Assembly: GCF_000695685.1 (NCBI RefSeq)
Contig: NZ_JFFR01000033.1
Coordinates: 186,001-250,000, forward strand
Length of the DNA: 64,000 bases
From: Vibrio fortis
GTDB taxonomy: Bacteria; Pseudomonadota; Gammaproteobacteria; Enterobacterales; Vibrionaceae
Direction of reading: 5' to 3'
The translations under genes were made by a program, and so were the position numbers. The notes beneath the pieces were generated by a model. The model was not told the origin of the DNA. It searched no databases and saw only the letters and a list, made by a program, of their open reading frames with translations. Positions 8,731-17,589 of the stretch are shown in pieces. How positions within the stretch are numbered: the stretch's first letter is position 1; each line of letters begins with the position of its first letter.

Positions 8731-9921
8731 ATGAACAAGTTGGTCGGAAGACACTTAGAAGAGATGGCCGATATTCGTTCGACTCGAAAACAGAAAATCG
8801 TTTACTCCTTCTCGCTTACCTCTGCAGCGTTATTCATTTTCTATACGTGGGCTTATTTCCAGGATGGCTATTACACCCTGTCAGTCTTTGAAATGATGTT
8901 CGCCGTTATTGCCGTAATTAACGCCATCTATATAAAAAAGGTCCAAGAACCTCACTATTGTGAGATTTTGTTGAGCTGTGTATTACTGGTTCAAGGTGTG
9001 GTGCTGTTTCTCTATAGTGGAACCATCCCAGAGCGAATGCTTTGGCTCTATCCGATTTTGGCCGCAGTGATCTTTATTAACGAATTTCGCATGGGGTTGA
9101 TTCTCAGCGTCACCTTCTTACTGTTTCTTAGCAGCTTGATGGCGTTGATACCTCATAAGTTCGCACTGCCGTTTAACAGCACTCACCGATTTTCACTTAG
9201 TTTGGTAACCATGAGTGCCGTATGCCATGTCTCCTCTTATTACTACACTAAGGCCGTTGGTTATATTCAGCGTCTATATCAAGAAGGGATTGAAGACCTC
9301 GCTTATCGAGATCAACTCACTGGGCTGGCTAACCGTTGGAGTTTTGAACGTTGGGCAATTGAGAAACTCAACACCGTCAATCCCAACAACAGTATCACTG
9401 CTTTGGTGTTTTTAGATATTGATAACTTCAAGACCATCAATGACAGCTTTGGACATGACGTTGGTGACAGTGTATTGCAGCATTTCGCCCAGCGCCTGAA
9501 AAACAATGTCCGTAACAAAGACAGATCGACTCATAAACACGATTACTCGATTGCCCGTTTCGCTGGTGATGAGTTTGTATTGATGCTTTATGATGTAAGA
9601 AGCAAGCAGGACTTGGATGGTATTCTGCAGAGAATCAGCGGCCTATTTGAAAACGAGAACTTAACCAATAATCAAGTCGGCAAACTCACTTTGAGTATTG
9701 GTGTTGCGATGTACCCGACTGATGCTAAGGATCTTGCTGAATTGACGCGCTGTGCAGACAAGGCAATGTACTTTGCCAAACACTCCGGTAAAAACCGTTT
9801 CGCTTATTATCAAGACGATCTGACAACGCCTTTAATTGAAGACATGAAATGTTTTGAGCCGCGCAAGTCTGTCGAGACAATACCAAGTAATGTCACCGCA
9901 TTACACCAACAATCCAGCTAA
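8731..9921 (+). CDS. Membrane-bound diguanylate cyclase (GGDEF domain)
   Basis: About 396 residues. Residues ~25-185 contain about six hydrophobic segments, forming an N-terminal membrane sensor module. A GGDEF domain fills the rest: DQLTGLANRWSFE, FLDIDNFKTINDSFGHDVGD (metal- and base-binding), FAGDEFVLM (~278), LTLSIGVAMYP and CADKAMYFAKHSGKNRF. The signature is AGDEF rather than GGDEF, a change compatible with activity in several cyclases. I see no RxxD inhibitory site five residues before it. It should make cyclic di-GMP. A TTG at 8707 would add eight residues; I prefer the ATG at 8731. The stop overlaps the convergent gene by four bases. Confidence 0.88.
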   Translation: MNKLVGRHLEEMADIRSTRKQKIVYSFSLTSAALFIFYTWAYFQDGYYTLSVFEMMFAVIAVINAIYIKKVQEPHYCEILLSCVLLVQGVVLFLYSGTIPERMLWLYPILAAVIFINEFRMGLILSVTFLLFLSSLMALIPHKFALPFNSTHRFSLSLVTMSAVCHVSSYYYTKAVGYIQRLYQEGIEDLAYRDQLTGLANRWSFERWAIEKLNTVNPNNSITALVFLDIDNFKTINDSFGHDVGDSVLQHFAQRLKNNVRNKDRSTHKHDYSIARFAGDEFVLMLYDVRSKQDLDGILQRISGLFENENLTNNQVGKLTLSIGVAMYPTDAKDLAELTRCADKAMYFAKHSGKNRFAYYQDDLTTPLIEDMKCFEPRKSVETIPSNVTALHQQSS

Positions 9922-10199
9922 CCCGCCATATACATAGCCCATAAGCTAACAAGTCCGATAATCACTATCCAAACGACTTGGCGCTGTTTACTCGGGCTCA
10001 TTTTCTTTGGTTTTAGAACGGGTTTCAAAGCCGCGTTTTTCGCTGATTGAAAGAAGGGTCTATCAAGCTCTTCTTTCTTTCTTCTACGTCGAAATGCCGC
10101 GTTTGCCACCTCAGTAAAACGCTGACGTTGGTCAGTGGTGAAGTCGTTCTCAAAACCAACTCGGCCACTTCTATCGTTGTGTTTAGATTGCACAGCCAT
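9918..10199 (-). CDS. Small tail-anchored hypothetical membrane protein (93 aa)
   Basis: A 93-residue protein with a long basic cytoplasmic part (FRRRRKKEELDRPFF, LKPVLKPKKMSPSKQ) and a single C-terminal membrane segment, VVWIVIIGLVSLWAMYMAG, that runs to the last residue. That topology suggests a tail-anchored inner-membrane protein. GAGGCGAC lies just upstream of the ATG as a ribosome-binding site. The stop codon overlaps the diguanylate cyclase stop on the other strand by four bases, so transcripts from the two genes would collide. I do not recognise the family. Confidence 0.65.
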   Translation of the reverse strand: MAVQSKHNDRSGRVGFENDFTTDQRQRFTEVANAAFRRRRKKEELDRPFFQSAKNAALKPVLKPKKMSPSKQRQVVWIVIIGLVSLWAMYMAG

Positions 10200-10455
10200 C
10201 GTCGCCTCCTTGGCTAGACTATCCCTTATTGTAAGTATAGTCAGTAATCGCGAACTTTCTGATATTCAAGTGGACGAATATCACACTAGCTCTAGCCTAT
10301 AGTGTTTAAAACCCCTTTCAGTTTCTTTGGGCCTTCATGTTGCGGCCCTTTTCACTTGTTCGAATTTTTCAAACAAGCTCTTCAATTTTGCTCTCTGTTT
10401 GAAGCTGGGCTTCCTGCTTAGACTATGGGTATTGAAACGTTTGGAGACAACAACC

Positions 10456-11301
10456 ATGGAAAATCGACGTATTACCCAAATCATGAATGTCCAGGCAACG
10501 TCCGACGGCGATGGTGTGAAGATCCAACGAGCAGCGGGTTTTAACAACGCTAACTTTTCACCTTTCTTGATGATTGATGAACTCAAATCTGACGAGAGTA
10601 AAGACTATGTAGGTGGCTTTCCACCGCACCCTCACCGCGGCATCGAGACTCTGACTTACATGCTTCAAGGTCACTTCCAACACAAGGACCACATGGGCAA
10701 TGTTGGTGAGCTTCGCAGTGGCGGCGCTCAGTGGATGGCGGCAGGTCGCGGTGTGATTCACAGCGAAATGCCGATGATGGAAGAGGGTTCACTGCACGGG
10801 TTCCAAATTTGGATTAACCAGCCCGCTCGCGACAAAATGAAGCCTGCTCAATACCATGATTTTCAGAGTGACACAGTGACTGAGTTCCGTAGCCAAGAGG
10901 TCGGACTGCTGCGTCTGATTGCTGGAAATACATCAATTGAAGGCGCTCCGTTAGCAGGACCTCTTCAAACCACCGGTGTACCGCTCAATGTTTCAGACTG
11001 GCGAGCACAATCAGGCCAAGCTTTGACACTCACAACAGAACGCCATCACAACGCGTTTGTTTATGTTTATAAAGGTTCGGTTGATTTAGGATCACAAGCT
11101 TTGGTTGCAGGACAATTGGCGTTATTGAGTAAGGCTGAAATTCTCGCGATAAGTGCGAACGAGGAATCTGGTGTACTGATTTTTTCAGGAGAGCCCATTA
11201 ATGAACCCGTTGTTCACTATGGACCGTTTGTGATGAATAGCATGGAAGAGATAGAACAGACTATCCATGACTTTAACAATGGCGTCTTTGAAACCTATTA
11301 A
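10456..11301 (+). CDS. Pirin family protein
   Basis: A 281-residue bicupin of the pirin/YhhW family. The N-terminal cupin has the metal-binding motif FPPHPHRGIETLTYMLQGHF (two His) followed by HKDHMGNVGELRSGGAQWMAAGRGVIHSEMP (described here as spaced motifs), which supplies the remaining His and Glu ligands. The second cupin is degenerate. Bacterial relatives act as quercetin dioxygenases or as partners of metabolic enzymes; the role here is not visible. The frame is open from 10327, but the ATG at 10456 is preceded by GGAGAC and matches the family start (MENRRITQIM). A structured repeat follows 19 bases after the stop. Confidence 0.9.
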   Translation: MENRRITQIMNVQATSDGDGVKIQRAAGFNNANFSPFLMIDELKSDESKDYVGGFPPHPHRGIETLTYMLQGHFQHKDHMGNVGELRSGGAQWMAAGRGVIHSEMPMMEEGSLHGFQIWINQPARDKMKPAQYHDFQSDTVTEFRSQEVGLLRLIAGNTSIEGAPLAGPLQTTGVPLNVSDWRAQSGQALTLTTERHHNAFVYVYKGSVDLGSQALVAGQLALLSKAEILAISANEESGVLIFSGEPINEPVVHYGPFVMNSMEEIEQTIHDFNNGVFETY

Positions 11302-11320
11302 GAATTTTGTCTTCTTACTA

Positions 11321-11584
11321 GGGCGTGTTGATCTTTCGAGTTTGTTTTTGCAGCGAGTTGCTGGGTATTTATACAAGGCAGAGGCTTTGATGTGTAGCTA
11401 GCCTACATGAGAAGCCGATAACGCAGTAGAAATGACCAGCAAACGCTGCCCGAAGGGTTCGGCTAAAAGCGTTTTACTCTTTGTTGAGAGAGATTTGCTT
11501 AGTATGACTAGGCTACTTCTCCCTCGCCGCGATTAAAACGCTTTTATCTCGAACAAAATTCAACCACGAAAGGTCAACACGCCC
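11321..11584. repeat. MITE-like structured repeat, copy 1 (264 bp)
   Basis: The element is bounded by terminal inverted repeats GGGCGTGTTGATCTTTCG (11321-11338) and CGAAAGGTCAACACGCCC (11567-11584), with 17 of 18 positions complementary, and by TA on both sides (11319-11320 and 11585-11586). Inside, AAAAGCGTTTTA (11465-11476) and TAAAACGCTTTT (11534-11545) form a second perfect inverted repeat. It has no convincing reading frame. A second copy lies at 28321-28611. This fits a non-autonomous IS-derived element (MITE) with a TA target duplication; the parent element is not in the window. Confidence 0.8.
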
Positions 11585-11640
11585 TAGAAGACAGCTAAAA
11601 CGTGACGTTATCCACTGCCAAGAATATCGTTCACTGATTC

Positions 11641-11669
11641 GCCACGCTCACTTAAAGCGTGGCTTTTTT
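11641..11669 (+). terminator. Terminator downstream of pirin gene and repeat
   Basis: GCCACGCT (11641-11648) pairs with AGCGTGGC (11656-11663), then six T. The repeat copy lies between the pirin stop and this terminator, which suggests the repeat was inserted into the pirin 3' untranslated region. Confidence 0.75.
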
Positions 11670-11703
11670 CTTGGTCGTTAAGAGAGCTCAGTAACCAATA
11701 GCG

Positions 11704-11985
11704 TTAGAGGTACTCACAAAGGTAAGCTGTTGCTTCTGCTACCTTAACGTCGAACGAAGAGTCACCCGCCACTTCAAATGAATCACCGGATTTAAACGTC
11801 GACCAATCGTCTTCACCAACACGTTTAATCGTTAGCGCACCTTTTACTACTGTCATTCTTTCTGGGGCAGCGGTACCAAACGTAAACTCACCCGCTTGCA
11901 TCACACCTACACTAACGTCTTCACCTTCTTGTGAAAAACCAAGAGACTTAACGCCACCATCGAAATAGGTATTTTCTTTAATCAT
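11704..11985 (-). CDS. ppnP: Pyrimidine/purine nucleoside phosphorylase PpnP
   Basis: A 93-residue cupin of the PpnP (YaiE, DUF1255) family, which phosphorolyses several nucleosides to free base and ribose-1-phosphate. The whole small-cupin fold is present: MIKENTYFDGGVKSLGF, then VGVMQAGEFTFGTAAPERMT, LTIKRVGEDDW, and GDSFEVAGDSSFDVKVAEATAYLCEYL (a continuous C-terminal region given here in its spaced parts). Length matches the E. coli protein. AAGGAAGTAC sits directly upstream of the ATG. The gene is monocistronic, and the region beyond its start (to 12311) contains no other gene. Confidence 0.92.
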   Translation of the reverse strand: MIKENTYFDGGVKSLGFSQEGEDVSVGVMQAGEFTFGTAAPERMTVVKGALTIKRVGEDDWSTFKSGDSFEVAGDSSFDVKVAEATAYLCEYL

Positions 11986-12311
11986 TGTACTTCCTTGTCT
12001 TTATTCAGAACGGCGTGAGCTTATCAAATGCCTCATCACCAAATTTACGTGCTTGATTGTTTTAACTAATTCACCCGTTTCCTACAAGCAATTAATCGTC
12101 ATAAGTTAGTGCTTTTGAGTGTTCAATCAACTCGTACCAGTATCGTCTTAGGTATCAAACTGGTTTTAGCTTGAAGCAAACGGCTGCTAACTCGAAGTGT
12201 GAGTTTGCTTCACAATGTCGATCCTGCTTCTAACTTTGACAACTTTGATTGCAAACTGAGTATTCAATAAATAAAATCGTCCTTTGGTAGATGAAGGAAA
12301 CAGCCATCAAA

Positions 12312-12776
12312 ATGGGACAAAAGGATTCGAAAAGCAGGGACTTATTGACTCAGGCGCTGTTTTATCTGCTTTTATTGATCGGACTTATCGCAGCCGTCTT
12401 TGCCAGTTATACCGCTTATCAAACTCATCAGAAGTTTATCGATCCGAGTAATGTCTACGGCACATGGATTGAGGTAGGTGCGCCCCCTTATGACACCGAT
12501 ATTCTCTCTCTATCTGAGCAAGGTGTGGTCATGAACCATCGCCTGATCAGTACCAACTTCAAGTTCAATGGCAAAACCATCACCATCAATACCGGATCAG
12601 GCGAAACCGTGTATGCGATAAGTGGTACCTTCAATTCACCGCAATTGAAACGTCTAGTACCCGAGATTCCAACACAACAGTTTGTGAAAGAAGGCTATGA
12701 GCACACGGCTATCCCTCTAAACAGCAGCGCCGTGCAGCAAAGACGCGCATCTTTGGCCGAACAATTCAGTAAATAA
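12312..12776 (+). CDS. DUF2850 domain membrane protein
   Basis: A ~154-residue protein with one N-terminal membrane segment (LFYLLLLIGLIAAVFASYTAY) and a periplasmic beta-rich domain beginning DPSNVYGTWIEVGAPPYDTD. This layout and wording match DUF2850, a family I know from vibrios. It may fold like a small lipocalin-like 'GTW' domain. The frame opens at 12291, but GAAGGAAACAG positions a ribosome-binding site for the ATG at 12312. It stands alone. The function is unknown. Confidence 0.75.
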   Translation: MGQKDSKSRDLLTQALFYLLLLIGLIAAVFASYTAYQTHQKFIDPSNVYGTWIEVGAPPYDTDILSLSEQGVVMNHRLISTNFKFNGKTITINTGSGETVYAISGTFNSPQLKRLVPEIPTQQFVKEGYEHTAIPLNSSAVQQRRASLAEQFSK

Positions 12777-13146
12777 GCCATTTTTCCGTTTAGCACTTAG
12801 AAATAAGTAGCTTTCAAAAACACCACATCACTTCCATTTTTCAACATAAAAACATGTAACTTCAAAATATTGCATCACGTCGTGTCGTAAAAGCTCACCT
12901 ATGAGACTTTTCCACTAGCTGTAATAATTTTATAAAACATGGACTCGACCTCTCACCCACTGCGCAACAACTTTGTAACAAGTTGTGATTTTTTCGTTGT
13001 CCATCGAAAACGGATTTATTTTCACTTATGAAATTAAAACTCTCTCGAATACTGAACTCGACGCCCCACCCTAGGGGCTGACATGAAGTAACGACCGATT
13101 TAACGATCGCTGTGTACTTCAACCACATTCAAGGAGTGAGAAAAAT

Positions 13147-15687
13147 ATGATTCGTTTAAACACGTGTGCGACCGGTATAGCACTAGCGCTATCAGGCACC
13201 GCACTGGCCGCACCTACCGCACCAAGCATTGATATGTATGGTTCTAATAACCTGCAGTTCTCTAAGATTGAACTTGCGATGGAGACAACCTCTGGCTACA
13301 ACGACATGGTTAAATACCACGACAAAGCCAAGATCGCGGTTAAGTTTAACCAATGGAGTGGCACCTCTGGCGACACTTACAACATCTACTTTGATGGCGT
13401 AAAAGTGGCGGCGGGCGCGATCACTGGCAGTCAAACCACCGCGTCATTTGAATACGGCCAAGGTGGCTTGTATCAGATGGAAATTGAGGCTTGTGATGCA
13501 ACAGGATGTAGCAAAAGTGCACCAGCACAAATCACCATTGCCGATACCGATGGTTCTCACCTTGCTCCACTCGCTATGAACATCGACCCAAACAATAAGA
13601 CTTACAACACTGATCCTAATACGGTAGTGGGTACTTACTTTGTTGAATGGGGTATCTATGGTCGAGACTATACTGTCGACAACATACCTGCTGATAATCT
13701 GACCCACATCCTCTACGGCTTTATCCCAATCTGTGGTCCGAACGAGTCAGTGAAATCCGTCGGTGGCAACAGCTTCAACGCGCTCATGACAGCGTGTAAA
13801 GGCGTGAATGATTATGAGGTCGTGATTCACGATCCTTGGGCCGCATTCCAAAAAAGCTTTAACCAAGCGGGCCATGAATACAGCACGCCTATCAAAGGCA
13901 ACTACGCGATGATGATGGCTCTGAAACAGCGTAATCCAGACCTGAAAATCATCCCTTCTATCGGTGGCTGGACTCTGTCTGATCCTTTCTTTGATTTTAC
14001 GACCAAAGCTAATCGAGACACTTTCGTCGCTTCCGTTAAAAAGTTCTTAAACACATGGAAATTCTACGACGGTGTTGATATCGACTGGGAATTCCCAGGT
14101 GGTGGCGGTGCTGCCGCTGATTTGGGAGACCCAGTGAACGACGGTCCTGCTTACATTGCTTTAATGGCTGAGCTACGCGCAATGCTAGACGAGCTCGAAG
14201 CTGAAACAGGCCGTACCTATGAGCTCACATCTGCGATTGGTGTTGGTTATGACAAGATTGAAGACGTCAACTACGGCGAAGCGATTCAATACATGGATTA
14301 CATCTTCGCAATGACCTACGACTTCTACGGCGGCTGGAACAATGTGCTAGGTCATCAAACTGCACTCAACTGTGGCAACTTCATGCGTCCTGGTCAGTGT
14401 GATGGCAGTGGCATCGATGAAAATGGCGAACCGTACAAAGGGCCAGCCTACACCACAGACAATGGTATTCAGTTACTACTGGCTCAAGGCGTTCCTGCGA
14501 ACAAATTGGTAGTTGGTACAGCGATGTATGGTCGAGGTTGGGAAGGCGTACTTCCATCAACTCTGAGCGATCCGACTGATCCAATGACAGGCGTGGGTAA
14601 CGGTAAGCTTAAGGGCAGCACTGCACAAGGTGTTTGGGAAGATGGCGTTATCGACTACAAAGGCATTAAAGCCAATATGCTTGGGGCAAACAATCAAGGC
14701 ATTAATGGCTTTGAGTACGGCTACGACGAGCAAGCGGAAGCACCTTACGTCTGGAATCGTACCTCAGGTCAGCTGATCACCTTTGATGACGACCGCTCTG
14801 TGAAAGCGAAAGGGGCTTATGTGCGTAGCCTTGGCCTAGCCGGTCTTTTCTCTTGGGAGATTGATGCAGACAATGGCGATATCTTAAATGCGATGCACGA
14901 AGGCTTAGCCGGTGGTACGACAGACCCAGTTAACCGCAAACCAACCGCATCGGCGGGTGCAGACCAATCAGTTGAAGGCCCAGCTTCTGTTTCTCTAGAT
15001 GGCAGCGCTTCAAAAGATAGCGATGGCACCATTGCGAGTTACGCTTGGTCTCAAGTAAGCGGTACAGCAGTAACACTGACTAACGCTAATGCCGCTGTTG
15101 CAAGCTTCAATGTTGCTGAAGTGGCGCAACAAGAGACGCTCACCTTTAGCCTTACTGTAACGGACAACGAAGGCGCAACTTCGACAGACACTGTGGTTGT
15201 GACGGTAACACCGAAGAATACTGGTCCAGTGAACACAGCTCCGGTCGCTGCTATCTCTGCACCGGCTGAAGTCAATGCTGGCGATGTTGTGGTCGTGGAT
15301 GCTTCGGGATCAACCGATGCGGACAACGATACATTAAGCTTCACTTGGGATGTACCCGCAGAGCTTAACGCAACGGTTCAAGGTGCCTCTGTAAGTTTCG
15401 TTGCCGCTGAGTACACTCAAGACACACTGCTGAACTTCTCGGTTACAGTCAGTGATGGAACCGAAACCTCTGTGGCTTCAGCGTCGGTGAAGGTTCTTAA
15501 GAAAACAACGGGCGGCGGCACATGTAGCAATGCTTGGGATGCAAACACTATCTACAATGGTGGCGACCAAGTAACTCAAGGCAATACACTTTGGGAAGCG
15601 AAATGGTGGACGAAAGGAGACGATCCTTCACAATCTGGCCAATGGGGTGTTTGGAAAGAGATTGGCCCAGCAAGCTGTGCTAACTGA
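13147..15687 (+). CDS. chiA: Secreted GH18 chitinase A
   Basis: An 846-residue exported chitinase matching the size of Vibrio ChiA. Domains in order: signal peptide (cleavage after ALAA, ~22); an N-terminal Ig-like chitin-binding domain (~23-135); a GH18 barrel (~160-590) with SIGGWTLSDPFF and the catalytic DGVDIDWEFPG, whose last Glu is the proton donor; two PKD-type domains (~600-695 and ~700-785), each with PxADxG/A-type turns and a DNEGA or DADND loop; and a C-terminal carbohydrate-binding module of the CBM5/12 type (AWDANTIYNGGDQVTQGNTLW ... spaced aromatic residues). It cleaves chitin to oligosaccharides outside the cell. AAGGAG precedes the ATG. nagB further along handles the resulting amino sugar. 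The upstream 370 bases hold no gene. Confidence 0.95.
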   Translation: MIRLNTCATGIALALSGTALAAPTAPSIDMYGSNNLQFSKIELAMETTSGYNDMVKYHDKAKIAVKFNQWSGTSGDTYNIYFDGVKVAAGAITGSQTTASFEYGQGGLYQMEIEACDATGCSKSAPAQITIADTDGSHLAPLAMNIDPNNKTYNTDPNTVVGTYFVEWGIYGRDYTVDNIPADNLTHILYGFIPICGPNESVKSVGGNSFNALMTACKGVNDYEVVIHDPWAAFQKSFNQAGHEYSTPIKGNYAMMMALKQRNPDLKIIPSIGGWTLSDPFFDFTTKANRDTFVASVKKFLNTWKFYDGVDIDWEFPGGGGAAADLGDPVNDGPAYIALMAELRAMLDELEAETGRTYELTSAIGVGYDKIEDVNYGEAIQYMDYIFAMTYDFYGGWNNVLGHQTALNCGNFMRPGQCDGSGIDENGEPYKGPAYTTDNGIQLLLAQGVPANKLVVGTAMYGRGWEGVLPSTLSDPTDPMTGVGNGKLKGSTAQGVWEDGVIDYKGIKANMLGANNQGINGFEYGYDEQAEAPYVWNRTSGQLITFDDDRSVKAKGAYVRSLGLAGLFSWEIDADNGDILNAMHEGLAGGTTDPVNRKPTASAGADQSVEGPASVSLDGSASKDSDGTIASYAWSQVSGTAVTLTNANAAVASFNVAEVAQQETLTFSLTVTDNEGATSTDTVVVTVTPKNTGPVNTAPVAAISAPAEVNAGDVVVVDASGSTDADNDTLSFTWDVPAELNATVQGASVSFVAAEYTQDTLLNFSVTVSDGTETSVASASVKVLKKTTGGGTCSNAWDANTIYNGGDQVTQGNTLWEAKWWTKGDDPSQSGQWGVWKEIGPASCAN

Positions 15688-15753
15688 GATTAGTGAAAAC
15701 CCATGATCATTTAAAACCTAGGCTCAATTAAAACCCAAGCCTAATTAAAACCA

Positions 15754-15781
15754 AAGGCCAATCTCATTGCAGATTGGCCTT
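15754..15781. terminator. Terminator between chiA and convergent hydrolase
   Basis: AAGGCCAATCT (15754-15764) pairs with AGATTGGCCTT (15771-15781). T-rich sequence on the plus side (TTCTTCGT) and A-rich on the other make it usable in both directions. Three short imperfect repeats around ATTAAAACC precede it. Confidence 0.7.
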
Positions 15782-15810
15782 CTTCGTAACATTTATCTAG
15801 AGCGACGCGA

Positions 15811-16656
15811 TTAAATCAATGCGTCGAAGCTTTCAAAGACTTGTGGACACTTCATCACTCGACCATGCCCTTGCCCTTGTGTGGTCACCAAAGTCACCCG
15901 CTCCATCTCGTTTGCAGCGCGCTCAGAGACTGAGTACTTGGTGAACTTATCTTTTTCATCATGCACGATAATCGTATTAGATTGGCGAAGCGCCAGTTTA
16001 CCGTAAGGGTCAACCGATTGGATCGGGTAGTTAAACTGCTCTTCAACTTCACCCACCACCGCTTCAAACAGCTTCATCGAGTAACCTGAACGAGCCACGC
16101 TGCCGAACAAGTTGTCTAAGTAATCCAGTACCGGTGCTATCAGAAGCAGTGGTTTGTTCTCAAGCTTCGCGTGTTTACATTCCAGAGCCGAAGCGGTACC
16201 CATACTGTGTCCAACCAAACCGGCAACGTCTTCGAGAGTATCTAGAATCGCTTCCAAGCCGTTCACAAATGCAGGGATGTGACCATAAACACCATCACTA
16301 CCACCATGAGCAGGGTGATCGTAAGCAAGCGCGGTAAAACCTTTCGCCGCAATGTGTTCCATTAGAGGGTAAAACTGACTCGCAGTACCCGACCAACCAT
16401 GCGTCAGTACCCAAACCGGGCCACTACCAAGTGTATAGGTTTTCAGCACACCGTCGCGGGTTGCAACTTCACCTTTAATCAAACCTTGTGGCTCACTATT
16501 TTTCGGCTCTGAACGCACAGGCGTTAGCAGCAGCTTACGCGCGGTTTTCTTAGCGTGGCTTGGCGCAAGAATGTAGTGCAAGTTAGTTGTCGCACCAATC
16601 AAGCTACGTTTAATGCTGAATTTTGTTGAGGTGTTGAAATAAATTTTGTCACTCAT
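15811..16656 (-). CDS. Alpha/beta hydrolase
   Basis: A 281-residue alpha/beta-hydrolase-fold protein. THGWSGTASQFYPL gives the HGW oxyanion loop, DHPAHGGSDG the loop after strand 4, and LVGHSMGTASAL the nucleophile elbow GHSMG (Ser ~151). VHDEKDKFTKY is the probable acid region and GQGHGRVM the catalytic His near residue 265. The first ~55 residues are basic and precede the core fold. There is no signal peptide. Substrate unknown; esterase or lipase-like activity is likely. It lies 126 bases downstream of the TetR-type gene on the same strand and may be its target. Confidence 0.85.
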   Translation of the reverse strand: MSDKIYFNTSTKFSIKRSLIGATTNLHYILAPSHAKKTARKLLLTPVRSEPKNSEPQGLIKGEVATRDGVLKTYTLGSGPVWVLTHGWSGTASQFYPLMEHIAAKGFTALAYDHPAHGGSDGVYGHIPAFVNGLEAILDTLEDVAGLVGHSMGTASALECKHAKLENKPLLLIAPVLDYLDNLFGSVARSGYSMKLFEAVVGEVEEQFNYPIQSVDPYGKLALRQSNTIIVHDEKDKFTKYSVSERAANEMERVTLVTTQGQGHGRVMKCPQVFESFDALI

Positions 16657-16782
16657 GACCGTTCCTTTTGTCCACTCTATAGTGAGTTGGCCTATTAGCT
16701 CAGCCGAAAAAGAACGACCGTGCTTTTTGATATTCTAAAAAATGGCACCCATACATTGGGAGCCAGTTTGTCTGTATTCTTT

Positions 16783-17397
16783 TTAACGACTTACCGTAAC
16801 GATTTCGTGCTTCCAACTCGCGATTAAGCGCTCTACCCCACTCCAAAAGTGGCTGTGGCTCGCCTCCTGACCATGCAGCGAGTAAAACAAATTTGCGCTT
16901 AAATACAAGCCATACAACTCAAAGATCGCCTGTTTCGGTTCTAAGTCAGCTCGAAATTGCTGGTTATCGATAGCTTTGGTTATCTGAATCGTCAGGTAGT
17001 CAATCCAGACTGCGATGGTTTTCTGCAACGCTTGTTGGATAACCGACTTGTCACTGCCTACATCTTTCCATGCATCGATAAACATACAACTGCCTTGAAA
17101 GGAGTGGTTCCAGCCAAGCCAGTTGTCGAGTAACTGTTTGAGTTTCGCCTCAATATCGCCATCACCCAGCTCACGAGCGGGCATGATCACGCGCTCTGTG
17201 AACACTTGATTCGAGTATTCAAGTACCGCTAACTGCATGTTCTCTTTAGAATTGAAATGAGCAAAGAGACCACTTTTCGACATGCCGCATTGCTTCGCCA
17301 GCTCGCCAATGGTCAGACTTTCCAAACCATTCTCGCTCGCTAGGGCAAATGCATGACTTAAAATATGCTCTTTAGTAATTTTTCCTTTGCTCATCAT
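16783..17397 (-). CDS. TetR/AcrR family regulator
   Basis: A 204-residue repressor. The N-terminal HTH is clear: ILSHAFALASENGLESLTIG, LAKQCGMSKSGLFAHFNSKE, then NMQLAVLEYSNQVF. The rest is a helical ligand-binding domain with YxxGxxxSANLFYSLHG-like C-terminal helices involved in dimerisation. The ATG-ATG start (MMSKGKITKEH) is preceded by a poor ribosome-binding site. The downstream same-strand alpha/beta hydrolase and the divergent AEC transporter are both plausible targets. The ligand is unknown. Confidence 0.88.
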   Translation of the reverse strand: MMSKGKITKEHILSHAFALASENGLESLTIGELAKQCGMSKSGLFAHFNSKENMQLAVLEYSNQVFTERVIMPARELGDGDIEAKLKQLLDNWLGWNHSFQGSCMFIDAWKDVGSDKSVIQQALQKTIAVWIDYLTIQITKAIDNQQFRADLEPKQAIFELYGLYLSANLFYSLHGQEASHSHFWSGVERLIASWKHEIVTVSR

Positions 17398-17589
17398 TCA
17401 TCACATCAAATTGAGACCTGTTATTTTTAGCACGTTCGTTCTTTTTTGCAATTATTATTTGGTTCTGTTCAAAATTTAATTTCTGTGTCACTTCGATTTG
17501 TGGAAAAATGCAACAGTACTCAATGCGTTTAAATTCATCGTCGCTTAACGCTACATTTGTTCTTTTTCCACCTCCTGCAAGGACTGCAC

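Noticed and set aside
13147..15687. Polysaccharide-degradation island around chiA
   Set aside because: The neighbours are an unrelated hydrolase, a regulator and transporters. No other chitin genes are adjacent.
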